Source: Promicromonospora sp. MEB111 | Lineage (GTDB): Bacteria > Actinomycetota > Actinomycetes > Actinomycetales > Cellulomonadaceae | Direction: 5' to 3' | Length of the DNA: 64,000 nucleotides | Assembly (NCBI RefSeq): GCF_030209445.1 | Contig: NZ_JARVSD010000001.1 | Span: 186,001-250,000, forward strand | Shown here: piece after piece, positions 40,868 to 48,576 of the stretch | Numbering within the stretch: position 1 is the stretch's first letter | Layout of the letters: each line of letters starts with the position of its first letter | Position numbers and translations under genes: made by a program | The notes under the pieces: generated by a model | Databases searched by the model: none | What the model saw: the letters and a program-made list of their open reading frames with translations, nothing else | Told to the model about the DNA's origin: nothing

Positions 40868-40925
40868 TCGGCATTTCACCCCGCCCCGACCGGCTCGTCG
40901 GCGGTCCGCCGTCTACGGTGTGGGA

Positions 40926-41861
40926 ATGACGCCCGCGTCGCCGGACCGGCTGATCGTCCTCACCGGGGCCGACGGCCGGCTGGGTTCCAGGCTCGCCTTC
41001 CGTGTCGCCGCGGCAGGCGGTCACCAGCGCATGCTGGTCGCCGGCAGGGGCGCCGCCCCCCGGCTGCCCGACGGCGCCCCGCTGCCCGAGTCGGAGGTTG
41101 TCGCGATCCCCACTGACGCGGACACCAGGGCACTGACCAGCGCTTTCGCCGAGGCGGACGCCGTGTTCCTCGTGCCGGGCCGGGAGCGTCCCGGCCGCCT
41201 CTCCAGGCACCGCGCGGCCATCGACGCGGCCGTGCTCGCGGGCGTGCGGCACGTCGTCTACGTCTCGTCGATCGGTGCCGCGCCAGACGCGATCGCGTCC
41301 AGCGCCCGCGACGACTGGCTGACCGAGGAGTACCTGCGGGGCACCGACCTCACGTGGACCATGCTGCGCACCAGCATGTTCCACCGCACCCTCACCTTCG
41401 CCGTGCACGACGAGTCGTCCGGCTCCGGGCAGCAGGCGCTGCTCCGTGCGCCGGCCGGCCACGGCCGGGTCGCCACCGTGTCGCACGACGACGTGGCCGA
41501 CGTCGCCACCGCGGTCCTGCTCGACGAGGACCCGGGCCGGCACGCGGGCCGTGCCTACCACCTGACGGGACCCGAGGCACTGACCTTCGACGAGATCGCG
41601 GCGACGCTGTCGGCGGCCGTCGGCCGCACCATCCGGTACGTGTCCCAGACCGTGGAGCAGGCGCGCGCCCAGTTCTACCGGTCGACCGCCACCGAGGTGG
41701 AGGACTGGATCACCCGGTGCCAGGCGATCGAGGCGGGTGTGCTCGCGAACGTGAGCCCCGACGTCGCGCACCTGGCCGGGCGTGCCGCGCGCTCGTTCGA
41801 GGTCTGGCTCGACGACTACCCGGCGGAGTGGGCGCACCTCCGGTTACCGTCGGTCAGATGA
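40926..41861 (+). CDS. NmrA-like NAD(P)-binding protein
   Basis: A 311-aa atypical short-chain dehydrogenase fold. The dinucleotide motif LTGADGRLGSRLA is at the N-terminus, followed by the NmrA-type VYVSSIGAAP, TMLRTSMF and ALTFDEIAATLSAAVGR segments. There is no YxxxK active site, so redox sensing or a divergent reductase is more likely than a classical dehydrogenase. The stop overlaps the next start in an ATGA, so the two genes are coupled. Confidence 0.85.
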   Translation: MTPASPDRLIVLTGADGRLGSRLAFRVAAAGGHQRMLVAGRGAAPRLPDGAPLPESEVVAIPTDADTRALTSAFAEADAVFLVPGRERPGRLSRHRAAIDAAVLAGVRHVVYVSSIGAAPDAIASSARDDWLTEEYLRGTDLTWTMLRTSMFHRTLTFAVHDESSGSGQQALLRAPAGHGRVATVSHDDVADVATAVLLDEDPGRHAGRAYHLTGPEALTFDEIAATLSAAVGRTIRYVSQTVEQARAQFYRSTATEVEDWITRCQAIEAGVLANVSPDVAHLAGRAARSFEVWLDDYPAEWAHLRLPSVR

Positions 41862-43102
41862 CGAGCCTCTCCCCCGGTCTGGACGACGGGCCGGCGCCGG
41901 AGCCGGTCTGGGAGCCCGACGTGCTGCCGGGCTTCGAACGCCTGACCCTGCCGCTGGAGCCCGACGAGGACGAGACCGAGGTGGTGGCGACGCTGGTGCG
42001 CCGGGCCCGGTCCGGCTCCGGGAAGCCGGCCGGACCGGGCACCACGGAGGACGGCCGCGCCGAACCCGGCGGGGCCGAGCATCACCGGGCGAACCGGCGG
42101 GTCGGAGCAGAGAACCCGCAGGTGGCGCGCCTCTGGGACGAGCTGTCGGAGCTCGGCCGCCGCCTGCGCCTGCCGGGCGCCGGACGGCAGCACACGAACG
42201 GGGACCCGGCCGCGACGCCAGCCGCACCGCCCGACGCCGGCGTCGACGTGCTCTACGTGCACGGCTGGCTCGACTACTTCTTCCAGACCCACCTCGCGGA
42301 CTTCTGGGAGTCGCTCGGCGTGCGGTTCCACGCGCTCGACCTGCGGCGCTACGGGCGCAGCCTGCGCGAGGGTCAGACCCCGGGGTACGTCCGCAGCCTC
42401 ACCACCTACGACGAGGAGATCGAGGCGGCGCTCGCCGTCATGGGGCACGGCCTCGACGACCGCCCCGACCGCCGGCTCGTGCTGATGGGCCACTCCACGG
42501 GCGGGCTCACCCTCAGCCTGTGGACGGCGCGCAACCAGGAACGGGTCGCGGGTCTCGTGCTGAACGGGCCGTGGCTGGAGTTCCAGACCCGCGAGGCGGG
42601 GCGCAAGCTCATGGAGCCCGGCATCCGCGTGCAGTCGGTGCTCGTGCCCCGCAGCCAGCTCGTCAACCTGGACCGCGGCCTGTACGCGCGCTCGATCTCG
42701 TCGCGGTTCGACGGCGAGTGGGAATACGACGTCGCCTGGCGGCCCGACGCCGGCTGGCGCGCCACGCCCGCGTGGCTGGCCGCGATCTTCCGCGGACAGG
42801 ACCAGGTCGCGCGGGGCCTGGGCATCGACGTACCGGTCCTCGTGCTGCTCAGTGCCCGCAGCAGCATCCCGACGCGGTGGACCGAGGAGATGCGGTCCAC
42901 CGACTCGGTGCTGGACGTGGTCGGGATCGCCCGCCGCGTGCCCGACGTCGGCTCCCTCACCACCCTGGTGCGGATCGACGGCGGGCTGCACGACGCGACC
43001 CTCTCGGCGGCGCCTGCCCGGGAGCAGGTCTGGCGCGAGACGGCGAGGTGGTTCCGCGGCTACGTGCTCGCGCCGGCCGACGGCGGGGCGCCCCGCGCCT
43101 GA
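41858..43102 (+). CDS. Alpha/beta hydrolase with N-terminal extension
   Basis: A 414-aa cytoplasmic protein. The first 125 residues are Pro/Arg/Glu-rich and probably disordered; the hydrolase core begins at VDVLYVHGWLDYFFQTH. The nucleophile elbow is LMGHSTGGLTL with Ser in GHSTG, and the late DGGLHDATLS holds the candidate His. The substrate is unknown; lysophospholipase-like families share this layout. ATG overlaps the upstream stop by 4 bp. A much longer in-frame extension upstream is a shadow of the NmrA-like gene. Confidence 0.86.
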   Translation: MTSLSPGLDDGPAPEPVWEPDVLPGFERLTLPLEPDEDETEVVATLVRRARSGSGKPAGPGTTEDGRAEPGGAEHHRANRRVGAENPQVARLWDELSELGRRLRLPGAGRQHTNGDPAATPAAPPDAGVDVLYVHGWLDYFFQTHLADFWESLGVRFHALDLRRYGRSLREGQTPGYVRSLTTYDEEIEAALAVMGHGLDDRPDRRLVLMGHSTGGLTLSLWTARNQERVAGLVLNGPWLEFQTREAGRKLMEPGIRVQSVLVPRSQLVNLDRGLYARSISSRFDGEWEYDVAWRPDAGWRATPAWLAAIFRGQDQVARGLGIDVPVLVLLSARSSIPTRWTEEMRSTDSVLDVVGIARRVPDVGSLTTLVRIDGGLHDATLSAAPAREQVWRETARWFRGYVLAPADGGAPRA

Positions 43103-43191
43103 TCCTGGCGGGCCCTGGCAAAGAACGGGTCCTGGTGCGATCCTGGAAAAGAGGTGCCCACGCCGACGTCGGGCACGAGGGGCGATGCGCC

Positions 43192-43485
43192 ATGACAACG
43201 CACCAGGAGACTCACCCGCGGGCTCGTCGAGGCGGGCCGTTCCTAGCGCGCGGCGAGGCCGTCGTCGGGGTGGTCGCGCTCATCCTCGGGATGCTCATCT
43301 CGCAGGGCGCCGCCGAGGGCGTGACGATCGTGGGTTGTCTCACGATGGCGGCGGGAGCCGTGTCCAGCCGGTTCGGGGCGCACCGAGGCCGCATGGCCAT
43401 CGCCGCGGGACTGGGGTTCGCGCTCGGATCGGTGCCCTACTGGCTGATGACCGCCGTGGTCATCGTGACGGCGTACGGGTTCTGA
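43192..43485 (+). CDS. Small hydrophobic membrane protein
   Basis: A 97-aa protein with three predicted membrane helices (VVGVVALILGMLI, GVTIVGCLTMAAGAVSS, IAAGLGFALGS...AVVIVTAYGF) and a polar N-terminus. The ATG at 43192 lies 90 bp after the hydrolase gene, with a GAGGGG ribosome site. No family recognised. It ends 7 bp from the convergent DUF1992 gene, with no terminator between. Confidence 0.65.
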   Translation: MTTHQETHPRARRGGPFLARGEAVVGVVALILGMLISQGAAEGVTIVGCLTMAAGAVSSRFGAHRGRMAIAAGLGFALGSVPYWLMTAVVIVTAYGF

Positions 43486-43492
43486 CCCGCCG

Positions 43493-44164
43493 TCACCAGA
43501 ACTTCCACCACGGCCGGTCGGCCGACGTCCGCGGTGTGCGCGCCGCGGACGTCGAGGGTGCCGACGCCGCGGCCCGGCGCGCCGCCCGGCGCTCCCGCCA
43601 CCTGCGCACCTGCTCGTCCACGTCGCGGGTGGGCGTGACGATCGGCGGGCCGCCCTGGAGCTGACGCCGGGCGTCCACGACACGCGCGTTGAACTCCGCG
43701 ACGATCTCGCGGACGCGCTCCTCCATGGCCTCGAGGTCGAGCCGGGCGTCCAGCTCGGCGTCGTCCTTGCGGAGCTGCGCGGACGGCAGGACGCCGGTGA
43801 TGTTCTCCCGCTCGATCAGGCCCTTGACCCACCAGTCGGGGTCGTGCTTGCCGCTGATGCCCGGGATCGGCTTGCCGTGCAGGGGCAGGTTGTCGAACTC
43901 GCCGCGGCGCATCGCCTGGTCGATCACCACGTCGACGTAGCGCGAGCGCTCCTCGACGGTCATGCTGCCGGGCCGCTTGCCCTCTGACTCGTTGGCGTCG
44001 CCCTCGCCGGCGTTGTCGTCACCGGCTTCGTCGTCGTCCGGAACCGGGGACCCGGGACCGTCCGCGCGCTCGGCCGCTGCCTCCCGGTCCACGCGGTACT
44101 GCGCGGCTCGGCGGAGGGGGTCGTTGTCTGCGTCATCGCGCGATCCGGGCGCCATGGCAAGCAT
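43493..44164 (-). CDS. DUF1992 (DnaJ homologue subfamily C member 28-like) protein
   Basis: A 223-aa protein. An acidic, low-complexity N-terminal half precedes the DUF1992 core: VVIDQAMRRGEFDNLPLHGKPI, DPDWWVKGLIERENI and LPSAQLRKDD. A helical tail and Arg/Ala-rich end WWKFW follow. Function is unknown despite the DnaJ-related name; there is no J-domain HPD motif. The ATG at 44164 (10 nt after the stop of the truncated partner gene) or 44155 may be used; both lack a strong ribosome site. It is probably reached by transcription from the nucleotidyltransferase promoter. Confidence 0.85.
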   Translation of the reverse strand: MLAMAPGSRDDADNDPLRRAAQYRVDREAAAERADGPGSPVPDDDEAGDDNAGEGDANESEGKRPGSMTVEERSRYVDVVIDQAMRRGEFDNLPLHGKPIPGISGKHDPDWWVKGLIERENITGVLPSAQLRKDDAELDARLDLEAMEERVREIVAEFNARVVDARRQLQGGPPIVTPTRDVDEQVRRWRERRAARRAAASAPSTSAARTPRTSADRPWWKFW

Positions 44165-44174
44165 GTTACAACTT

Positions 44175-44402
44175 TCACAAGCGGCCCGAAAGGATGGCGC
44201 ACCGCCCGAGCCGGGCACCGCAGATTGCGTCCGAGGCTGCGATGGCAGCAAGCGCAGCGAGTCCACCCGCTACCTGGCGTTCGTCCGGCGCCTCACCGAG
44301 GACCATCTCGCCGACCTCCTGGTACTTACGTGCTGTCGCCGCGCGCACCCGGACGTCGGCTCTGGTCATCGTTCGGGTTCGAGGCTGCTGGCGTGGCGTC
44401 AT
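44175..44402 (-). pseudogene. Truncated partner of the nucleotidyltransferase (HEPN-like, decayed)
   Basis: A 75-codon frame whose ATG overlaps the nucleotidyltransferase stop (ATGA). From residue 12 it reads MTRADVRVRAATARKY and continues to GIAASDAICGARLG-like text (AAIAASDAICGARLGRC), then ends abruptly with an unrelated AILSGRL. From memory, full partners at this position are about 120-130 aa and continue with an RGQDH segment after LG-R; that part is missing. The DUF1992 start follows 10 nt later, as if a deletion fused the two. Family assignment is by eye only; it may still be translated. Confidence 0.5.
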
Positions 44403-45028
44403 CGATGCTCCTGAAGGTACGTGTGGATGTCCGGTCCAGAGACGGCACGAGCATCCGAACGGAAGGAATCGACGATCGGGTCCCCCTGGTTCACGGCGTC
44501 GCGGAGTCGCGCCGGCGTGGTCAGGTAGACCTGTACGGCTTGGCCCGTGGCCGCGCTGAGCTCCTGACGGAGCTCGTCCGCGAGGTTCTGGGCATGCTCA
44601 TCCACCTCGTCGACGACGACGGCAAGGTCCACGTCCGAGTCCAGCCGGGCCTCGTCACGCGCGACCGAGCCGAAAACTGCCACCGTGACAGATAGAGGAT
44701 CGTCCGGGCCATGTTCCGTCACGACCTCGGTGACGCGCGACCGGAACTGTGTCCACGGATCAAGGACGGAGAAGGCCGCGTCGATCGCAGGAAATCCGAG
44801 GTGGTCGCGGTTCAGGGCGTGTGTCGCCGCCGTGCCGACGCGGGAAGTCAGGACGATCCCCTGCAGGGCGAGTCGCGAGAGGGCAAGCCGGATGCCTCCG
44901 ACGGAGCCCTTTCCTGCGATGCGATGCACCTCGGCACCCGTCATCGGCGCACCTGCACGCCAGAGGGTGCGGAGTATGACGGGCTCCAACCCCGATCCGA
45001 AGACGTGTTCCGGGTGGTTCCAGTCCAT
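44399..45028 (-). CDS. Winged-helix + MNT-type nucleotidyltransferase
   Basis: A 209-aa protein. The N-terminal part (about 1-85) is a MarR-like winged helix (MTGAEVHRIAG...LALSRLALQGIVLTSRVGTA). The C-terminal part is a minimal nucleotidyltransferase of the polymerase-beta superfamily with GSVARDEARLDSDVDLAVV, which holds the GS and DxD metal-binding motif. Such proteins occur as antitoxin-like partners of HEPN toxins or as AMP-transferases; the role is inferred. The ATG at 45028 has GGAGGG 7 nt upstream, better than the GTG at 45070. Three operator-like repeats lie immediately upstream, suggesting self-repression by the winged helix. Confidence 0.8.
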   Translation of the reverse strand: MDWNHPEHVFGSGLEPVILRTLWRAGAPMTGAEVHRIAGKGSVGGIRLALSRLALQGIVLTSRVGTAATHALNRDHLGFPAIDAAFSVLDPWTQFRSRVTEVVTEHGPDDPLSVTVAVFGSVARDEARLDSDVDLAVVVDEVDEHAQNLADELRQELSAATGQAVQVYLTTPARLRDAVNQGDPIVDSFRSDARAVSGPDIHTYLQEHR

Positions 45029-45067
45029 GGTGGTCCCTCCGGTCGCGGCAGAGCTCATCCAGCGACT

Positions 45068-45117
45068 CACAATTGTGGGGCTAGAGCCACAATTATGAGT
45101 CTACCCACACAATTGTG
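45068..45117. promoter_or_regulatory. Three iterated CACAATTRTG operator-like repeats
   Basis: CACAATTGTG (45068-45077), CACAATTATG (45088-45097) and CACAATTGTG (45108-45117) are spaced exactly 20 bp apart, two helical turns. The outer copies are perfect palindromes. They lie 40-90 bp before the nucleotidyltransferase ATG and are among the most AT-rich sequence in the area. Confidence 0.75.
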
Positions 45118-45239
45118 AGTGCGGGTTGGAGCTTGGTAAAAGCTGATTCGCCACGGTTCTCGCCGCGAACCAATGCCCGTTGGGCCGTATCCGGCGGCAT
45201 GATGACCGGATGCTCCGCGTGGTCGTGTCCGAGGACGAG

Positions 45240-45274
45240 GCAACCTCTGAGCCGGCTCGCCCGTGGTGGGCGGT
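45240..45274 (+). promoter_or_regulatory. ECF-type promoter of the first sigma-propeller gene
   Basis: GCAACCT at 45240-45246 and CGT at 45262-45264, with 17 nt between AAC and CGT, match the ECF promoter layout (AAC at -35, CGT at -10). The ATG follows 10 nt after CGT, so the transcript would be leaderless or nearly so. The same elements and spacings occur before the paralogue at 62635. Confidence 0.65.
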
Positions 45275-47230
45275 ATGAACGCGGAGACAACCGAGCAGCC
45301 CGTCGTCGATCCGGGGCGCGCGAGGGTGCTGGTCGCCCCCGACCTCGACGCGGAGTTCGTGGACTTCGTGACGGCGGCGGGCGCGTACCTGTACCGGACG
45401 GCCTACCTCCTGTCCGGCGACGCCGACCAGGCCGAGGAGCTGGTCCAGGCGACGTTCGAGCGGACGTACCGCGCGTGGGCCAAGGCGCGGACGGGGGAGC
45501 CGCGGGCCTATGCGCGGCGCATCCTGATGAATCTCAGAATCGACGGCTGGCGCAAGGACCGGCGCGTGGGAGTGACGGACGACGGTGTCCTACCGATCTC
45601 GCCCGTCCCTGACCACGCGCACGACGTCGCCGTCCGGGACGAGCTCGGCAGGGCCCTGCGGGCACTGCCACTCGGCCAGCGGCGCGTCGTGGTGCTGCGG
45701 CACCTGCTCGACCTGTCCGAGGCGCAGGTCGCCGAGGAGCTCGGCATCTCGCTCGGCTCGGTCAAGTCCGCCAACGCGCGCGGCCTCGCGCGGCTGCGTT
45801 CCCTGCTCAGCGCCTCGGCGATCGAGGCAGTCCCGGAGTTCCGGGCGGACGGCGACCGGGTGCTGCTCCAGGCCCGGACGGCGGCCCGGCGTCGGCGGGC
45901 GGTCCAGACCGTCGCGACGGTCGCGGGGATCTTCGTGCTGGTTCTCGGCCTCATGCTGGCCGGCCCGGTGCGGGTACCCGGCTTGGGGCCTGTGGCGCTG
46001 CCGGGCAGCGAGTGGCTGCGCGAGGTGCTCGGGCTCGACGGCCGAGGGATCTCCGGCCTGCCCTCGGATCACGCGGACACCGCGGCGTGCACCCGGCCCG
46101 ACGACGACGCGCCCACGACCCCGGTCGACACCATGTCCGCCGGCTGGGGCGAGCTCACCGTCGTCGGGATGATCGACACCGCGGACGCGCACGACGTCGA
46201 CCGGTGCGTCGACGTCATCGTCGATCACCGGTGGACGACCCCCGCCAGGGTCGAGGCCGATGCCACGACCCTGGGCGCGGGCGAGAGCGTGCTCAACTGG
46301 TCCGACCCGGACCCGGCGCTCGACGGCGACCTCATCCCGGGGCCGTCCACGCTGGAGGCACTGGCCCCGGACGGCAAGGGATGGCGGGACGTGGTGCCGG
46401 TGGCGGAGACCGAGCAGGTCGACGGCCGCTGGCCGCAGGCCCTGGGCCTGGTCCGTGAGGGCGACCGGGCCGCCTGGTTCGAGACGCCGAACACCCAGAT
46501 CGTCGGGACGCTGCCGTGGACCCTGCGGGTCCTGGACGAGGACGGGAGCGTGACGACGGTCAGCGACTCGTCGGTGATGAAGGCCGCAGAGGTCGGAACG
46601 GTGGCGCTCTCGGACACGCTGCTCGGGTGGACCACCATGCCGAACGTCGCACGGACCAGCTGTACCCAGACGCTCCACACGGCTGCGCTCGACGGACCCG
46701 CGCCGGACCGCACGGGCGTCCGGGAGCGGGTCTGCGCCCTGGGATCGACGCCGGACGGCCTGTTGGTCGCGTACGAGGAAGGTTCCGGAGGCCCGGGCAT
46801 CGGAGCCGGACCCGGTTCGACGACTGAGTTCGAGCTGATCTCCGGTAGGGGCGACGCGCAGTCGGCGCTGCTGTTGTCGCTCCGGAACGAGGATCTGGGG
46901 GATGAGCCGGTGTCCGCGCTCGGCTACGACGCCGGGCGGCTCGTCTTCTCCGCCGGTGACCTGCTCTACCTGGTGGACGTCTCCACGCTCACGGCCTACC
47001 ACGTACGCGGAACCTCGCCGGTCACCGCCCTGGACGTGTCCGCCGGGACCGTCGCCTGGTCGACCGAGGACGGCTCGGCCTACGCGATGGTGGACAGGGA
47101 CGGCGCCCCGGGCGTCGTCCGGCTCGCCCGCGAGCAGGCCGAGGTCGGGGTCGACGGCGACCGTATCGCCTGGACCAGCCTCGGTGACAACGGCGTCGCG
47201 TCGCTGACGTTCGCCCGTGTGCGCTGGTGA
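45275..47230 (+). CDS. ECF sigma factor fused to TM helix and extracytoplasmic propeller domain
   Basis: A 651-aa fusion. Residues 28-95 form sigma region 2 (FVTAAGAYLYRTAYLLSGD, AEELVQATFERTYRAWAK, ILMNLRIDGWRK) and 122-176 region 4 (LPLGQRRVVVLRHLLDLSEA, LGISLGSVKSANARGLARL), of the SigE-like (TIGR02983-type) family. After RRRR comes one membrane helix (about 210-230), so by the positive-inside rule residues 231-651 lie outside; they contain repeated propeller-like strands such as VSAGTVAWSTED and VDGDRIAWTSL. No separate anti-sigma gene follows. The ATG at 45275 is chosen over GTG 45263/45266 because of promoter spacing. The paralogue is at 60572-62635. Confidence 0.85.
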   Translation: MNAETTEQPVVDPGRARVLVAPDLDAEFVDFVTAAGAYLYRTAYLLSGDADQAEELVQATFERTYRAWAKARTGEPRAYARRILMNLRIDGWRKDRRVGVTDDGVLPISPVPDHAHDVAVRDELGRALRALPLGQRRVVVLRHLLDLSEAQVAEELGISLGSVKSANARGLARLRSLLSASAIEAVPEFRADGDRVLLQARTAARRRRAVQTVATVAGIFVLVLGLMLAGPVRVPGLGPVALPGSEWLREVLGLDGRGISGLPSDHADTAACTRPDDDAPTTPVDTMSAGWGELTVVGMIDTADAHDVDRCVDVIVDHRWTTPARVEADATTLGAGESVLNWSDPDPALDGDLIPGPSTLEALAPDGKGWRDVVPVAETEQVDGRWPQALGLVREGDRAAWFETPNTQIVGTLPWTLRVLDEDGSVTTVSDSSVMKAAEVGTVALSDTLLGWTTMPNVARTSCTQTLHTAALDGPAPDRTGVRERVCALGSTPDGLLVAYEEGSGGPGIGAGPGSTTEFELISGRGDAQSALLLSLRNEDLGDEPVSALGYDAGRLVFSAGDLLYLVDVSTLTAYHVRGTSPVTALDVSAGTVAWSTEDGSAYAMVDRDGAPGVVRLAREQAEVGVDGDRIAWTSLGDNGVASLTFARVRW

Positions 47231-47281
47231 ACTCACCGGCTCGTACCGCCGTCGGGCACCTCGGTGGGCCATGATGGCCGC

Positions 47282-48451
47282 ATGAAGGTCTCTCGTCGGT
47301 CCCACGTGCCCCCGTTCGCCGTCATGGAGGTGCTCGCCGCCGCGAACGCGCGCCGGACCACCGGGGCGGACGTGCTCAACCTCTGTGCGGGGGAGCCGTC
47401 GACCGGCGCCTCGGACGTGGTGCGGGAGCGGGCCATCGCCCTGCTCCGCGACGGCAACCTCGGCTACACCGAGGCGATGGGCGTCCCGGCCCTGCGCGCC
47501 GAGATCGCGGGCCACTACCGGCGCTGGTACGACGTCGAGGTCGACCCCGCGCGGATCGCCGTCACCACGGGGTCGAGCGGCGGGTTCGTGCTCGCGTTCC
47601 TCGCGTCGTTCGACGTCGGCGACCGGGTGGCGCTCGCTCGTCCGGGCTACCCCGCCTACAAGAACATCCTGTCGGCGCTCGGCTGCGAGGTCGTGGAGCT
47701 CGACTGCGGTCCCGAGACCCGCTACCAGCCCACGGTGTCGCAGCTCAACGAGGCCTACTACGGCGGCGGGCTCGACGGCGTCATGGTCGCCTCGCCCGCG
47801 AACCCGACCGGCACCATGATCACGCCGGCCGAGCTGGCCGCGATCGCCGAGTGGTGCGCCGACCACGACGTGCGCCTGATCAGCGACGAGATCTACCACG
47901 GCATCGCCTACTCGGACGAGGTGGCGCAGGCGACGGCGGCCACGTTCGTGGACCAGGGCGCCGTCGTCGTGAACTCGTTCTCGAAGTACTGGGCGATGAC
48001 CGGCTGGCGCCTCGGCTGGCTCGTGCTGCCGGACGAGCTGGTCGCGCCCGTCGACGCCCTCGCGAGCAACGTGGCGCTCTCGCCGCCCGCGCTCGCGCAG
48101 CACGCCGGCATCGCGGCCTTCACACCCGAGGGGTACGAGGCGGCGGCGCAGAACGTGGCGCGCTACGCGTCGTCGCGCAGGCTGCTCGTGGAGCGACTGG
48201 ACGAGCTCGGCTGGCGCCCCGTCGCCCCGGCCGACGGCGCGTTCTACCTGTACGGGAACATCGCCTCGTTCGGGCTCGACTCGGTCACCTACTGCGCGCG
48301 GCTCCTCGCCGAGGCCGACGTCGCCATCACGCCCGGCACCGACTTCGACGGCGTGCACGGCGGGGAGTGGGTGCGGCTGTCGTTCGCGTCGTCGCTCGAC
48401 ACAGTGTCGCGTGCTGTGGACCGGATCGCGGCCTGGCACAAGACGCTCTGA
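47282..48451 (+). CDS. Class I/II pyridoxal-phosphate aminotransferase
   Basis: A 389-aa fold-type I PLP enzyme. Motifs: NLCAGEPSTGASD, the TTGSSGGFVLAFLA cofactor phosphate region, SPANPTGTM, SDEIYHGI with the PLP-binding Asp, and the Schiff-base Lys in NSFSKYWAMTGWRLGW; the late WVRLSFASS has the substrate carboxylate Arg. Substrate is unknown; similar proteins are annotated as aspartate/aromatic or MalY-like aminotransferases. The ATG at 47282 matches the start of similarity; the longer frame lacks a ribosome site. Ends 20 bp before the DnaA-box-like TGTGGATAA at 48472-48480. Confidence 0.9.
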   Translation: MKVSRRSHVPPFAVMEVLAAANARRTTGADVLNLCAGEPSTGASDVVRERAIALLRDGNLGYTEAMGVPALRAEIAGHYRRWYDVEVDPARIAVTTGSSGGFVLAFLASFDVGDRVALARPGYPAYKNILSALGCEVVELDCGPETRYQPTVSQLNEAYYGGGLDGVMVASPANPTGTMITPAELAAIAEWCADHDVRLISDEIYHGIAYSDEVAQATAATFVDQGAVVVNSFSKYWAMTGWRLGWLVLPDELVAPVDALASNVALSPPALAQHAGIAAFTPEGYEAAAQNVARYASSRRLLVERLDELGWRPVAPADGAFYLYGNIASFGLDSVTYCARLLAEADVAITPGTDFDGVHGGEWVRLSFASSLDTVSRAVDRIAAWHKTL

Positions 48452-48576
48452 GGCCAGCGCGAAGATCACCCTGTGGATAACCGCTCGGTGGCGGTATCTC
48501 GACATTGCGCTCTGGAAGGATTCCGCTGCCCGGGCTCTCCGGAGAACTCTTCCTTTTTTGCGAGGTCACGACGGTG

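Noticed and set aside
45590..48505. 971-codon minus-strand open frame opposite the sigma-propeller and aminotransferase genes
   Set aside because: Spans two real genes on the other strand, has Arg/His-rich composition and no recognisable motif.
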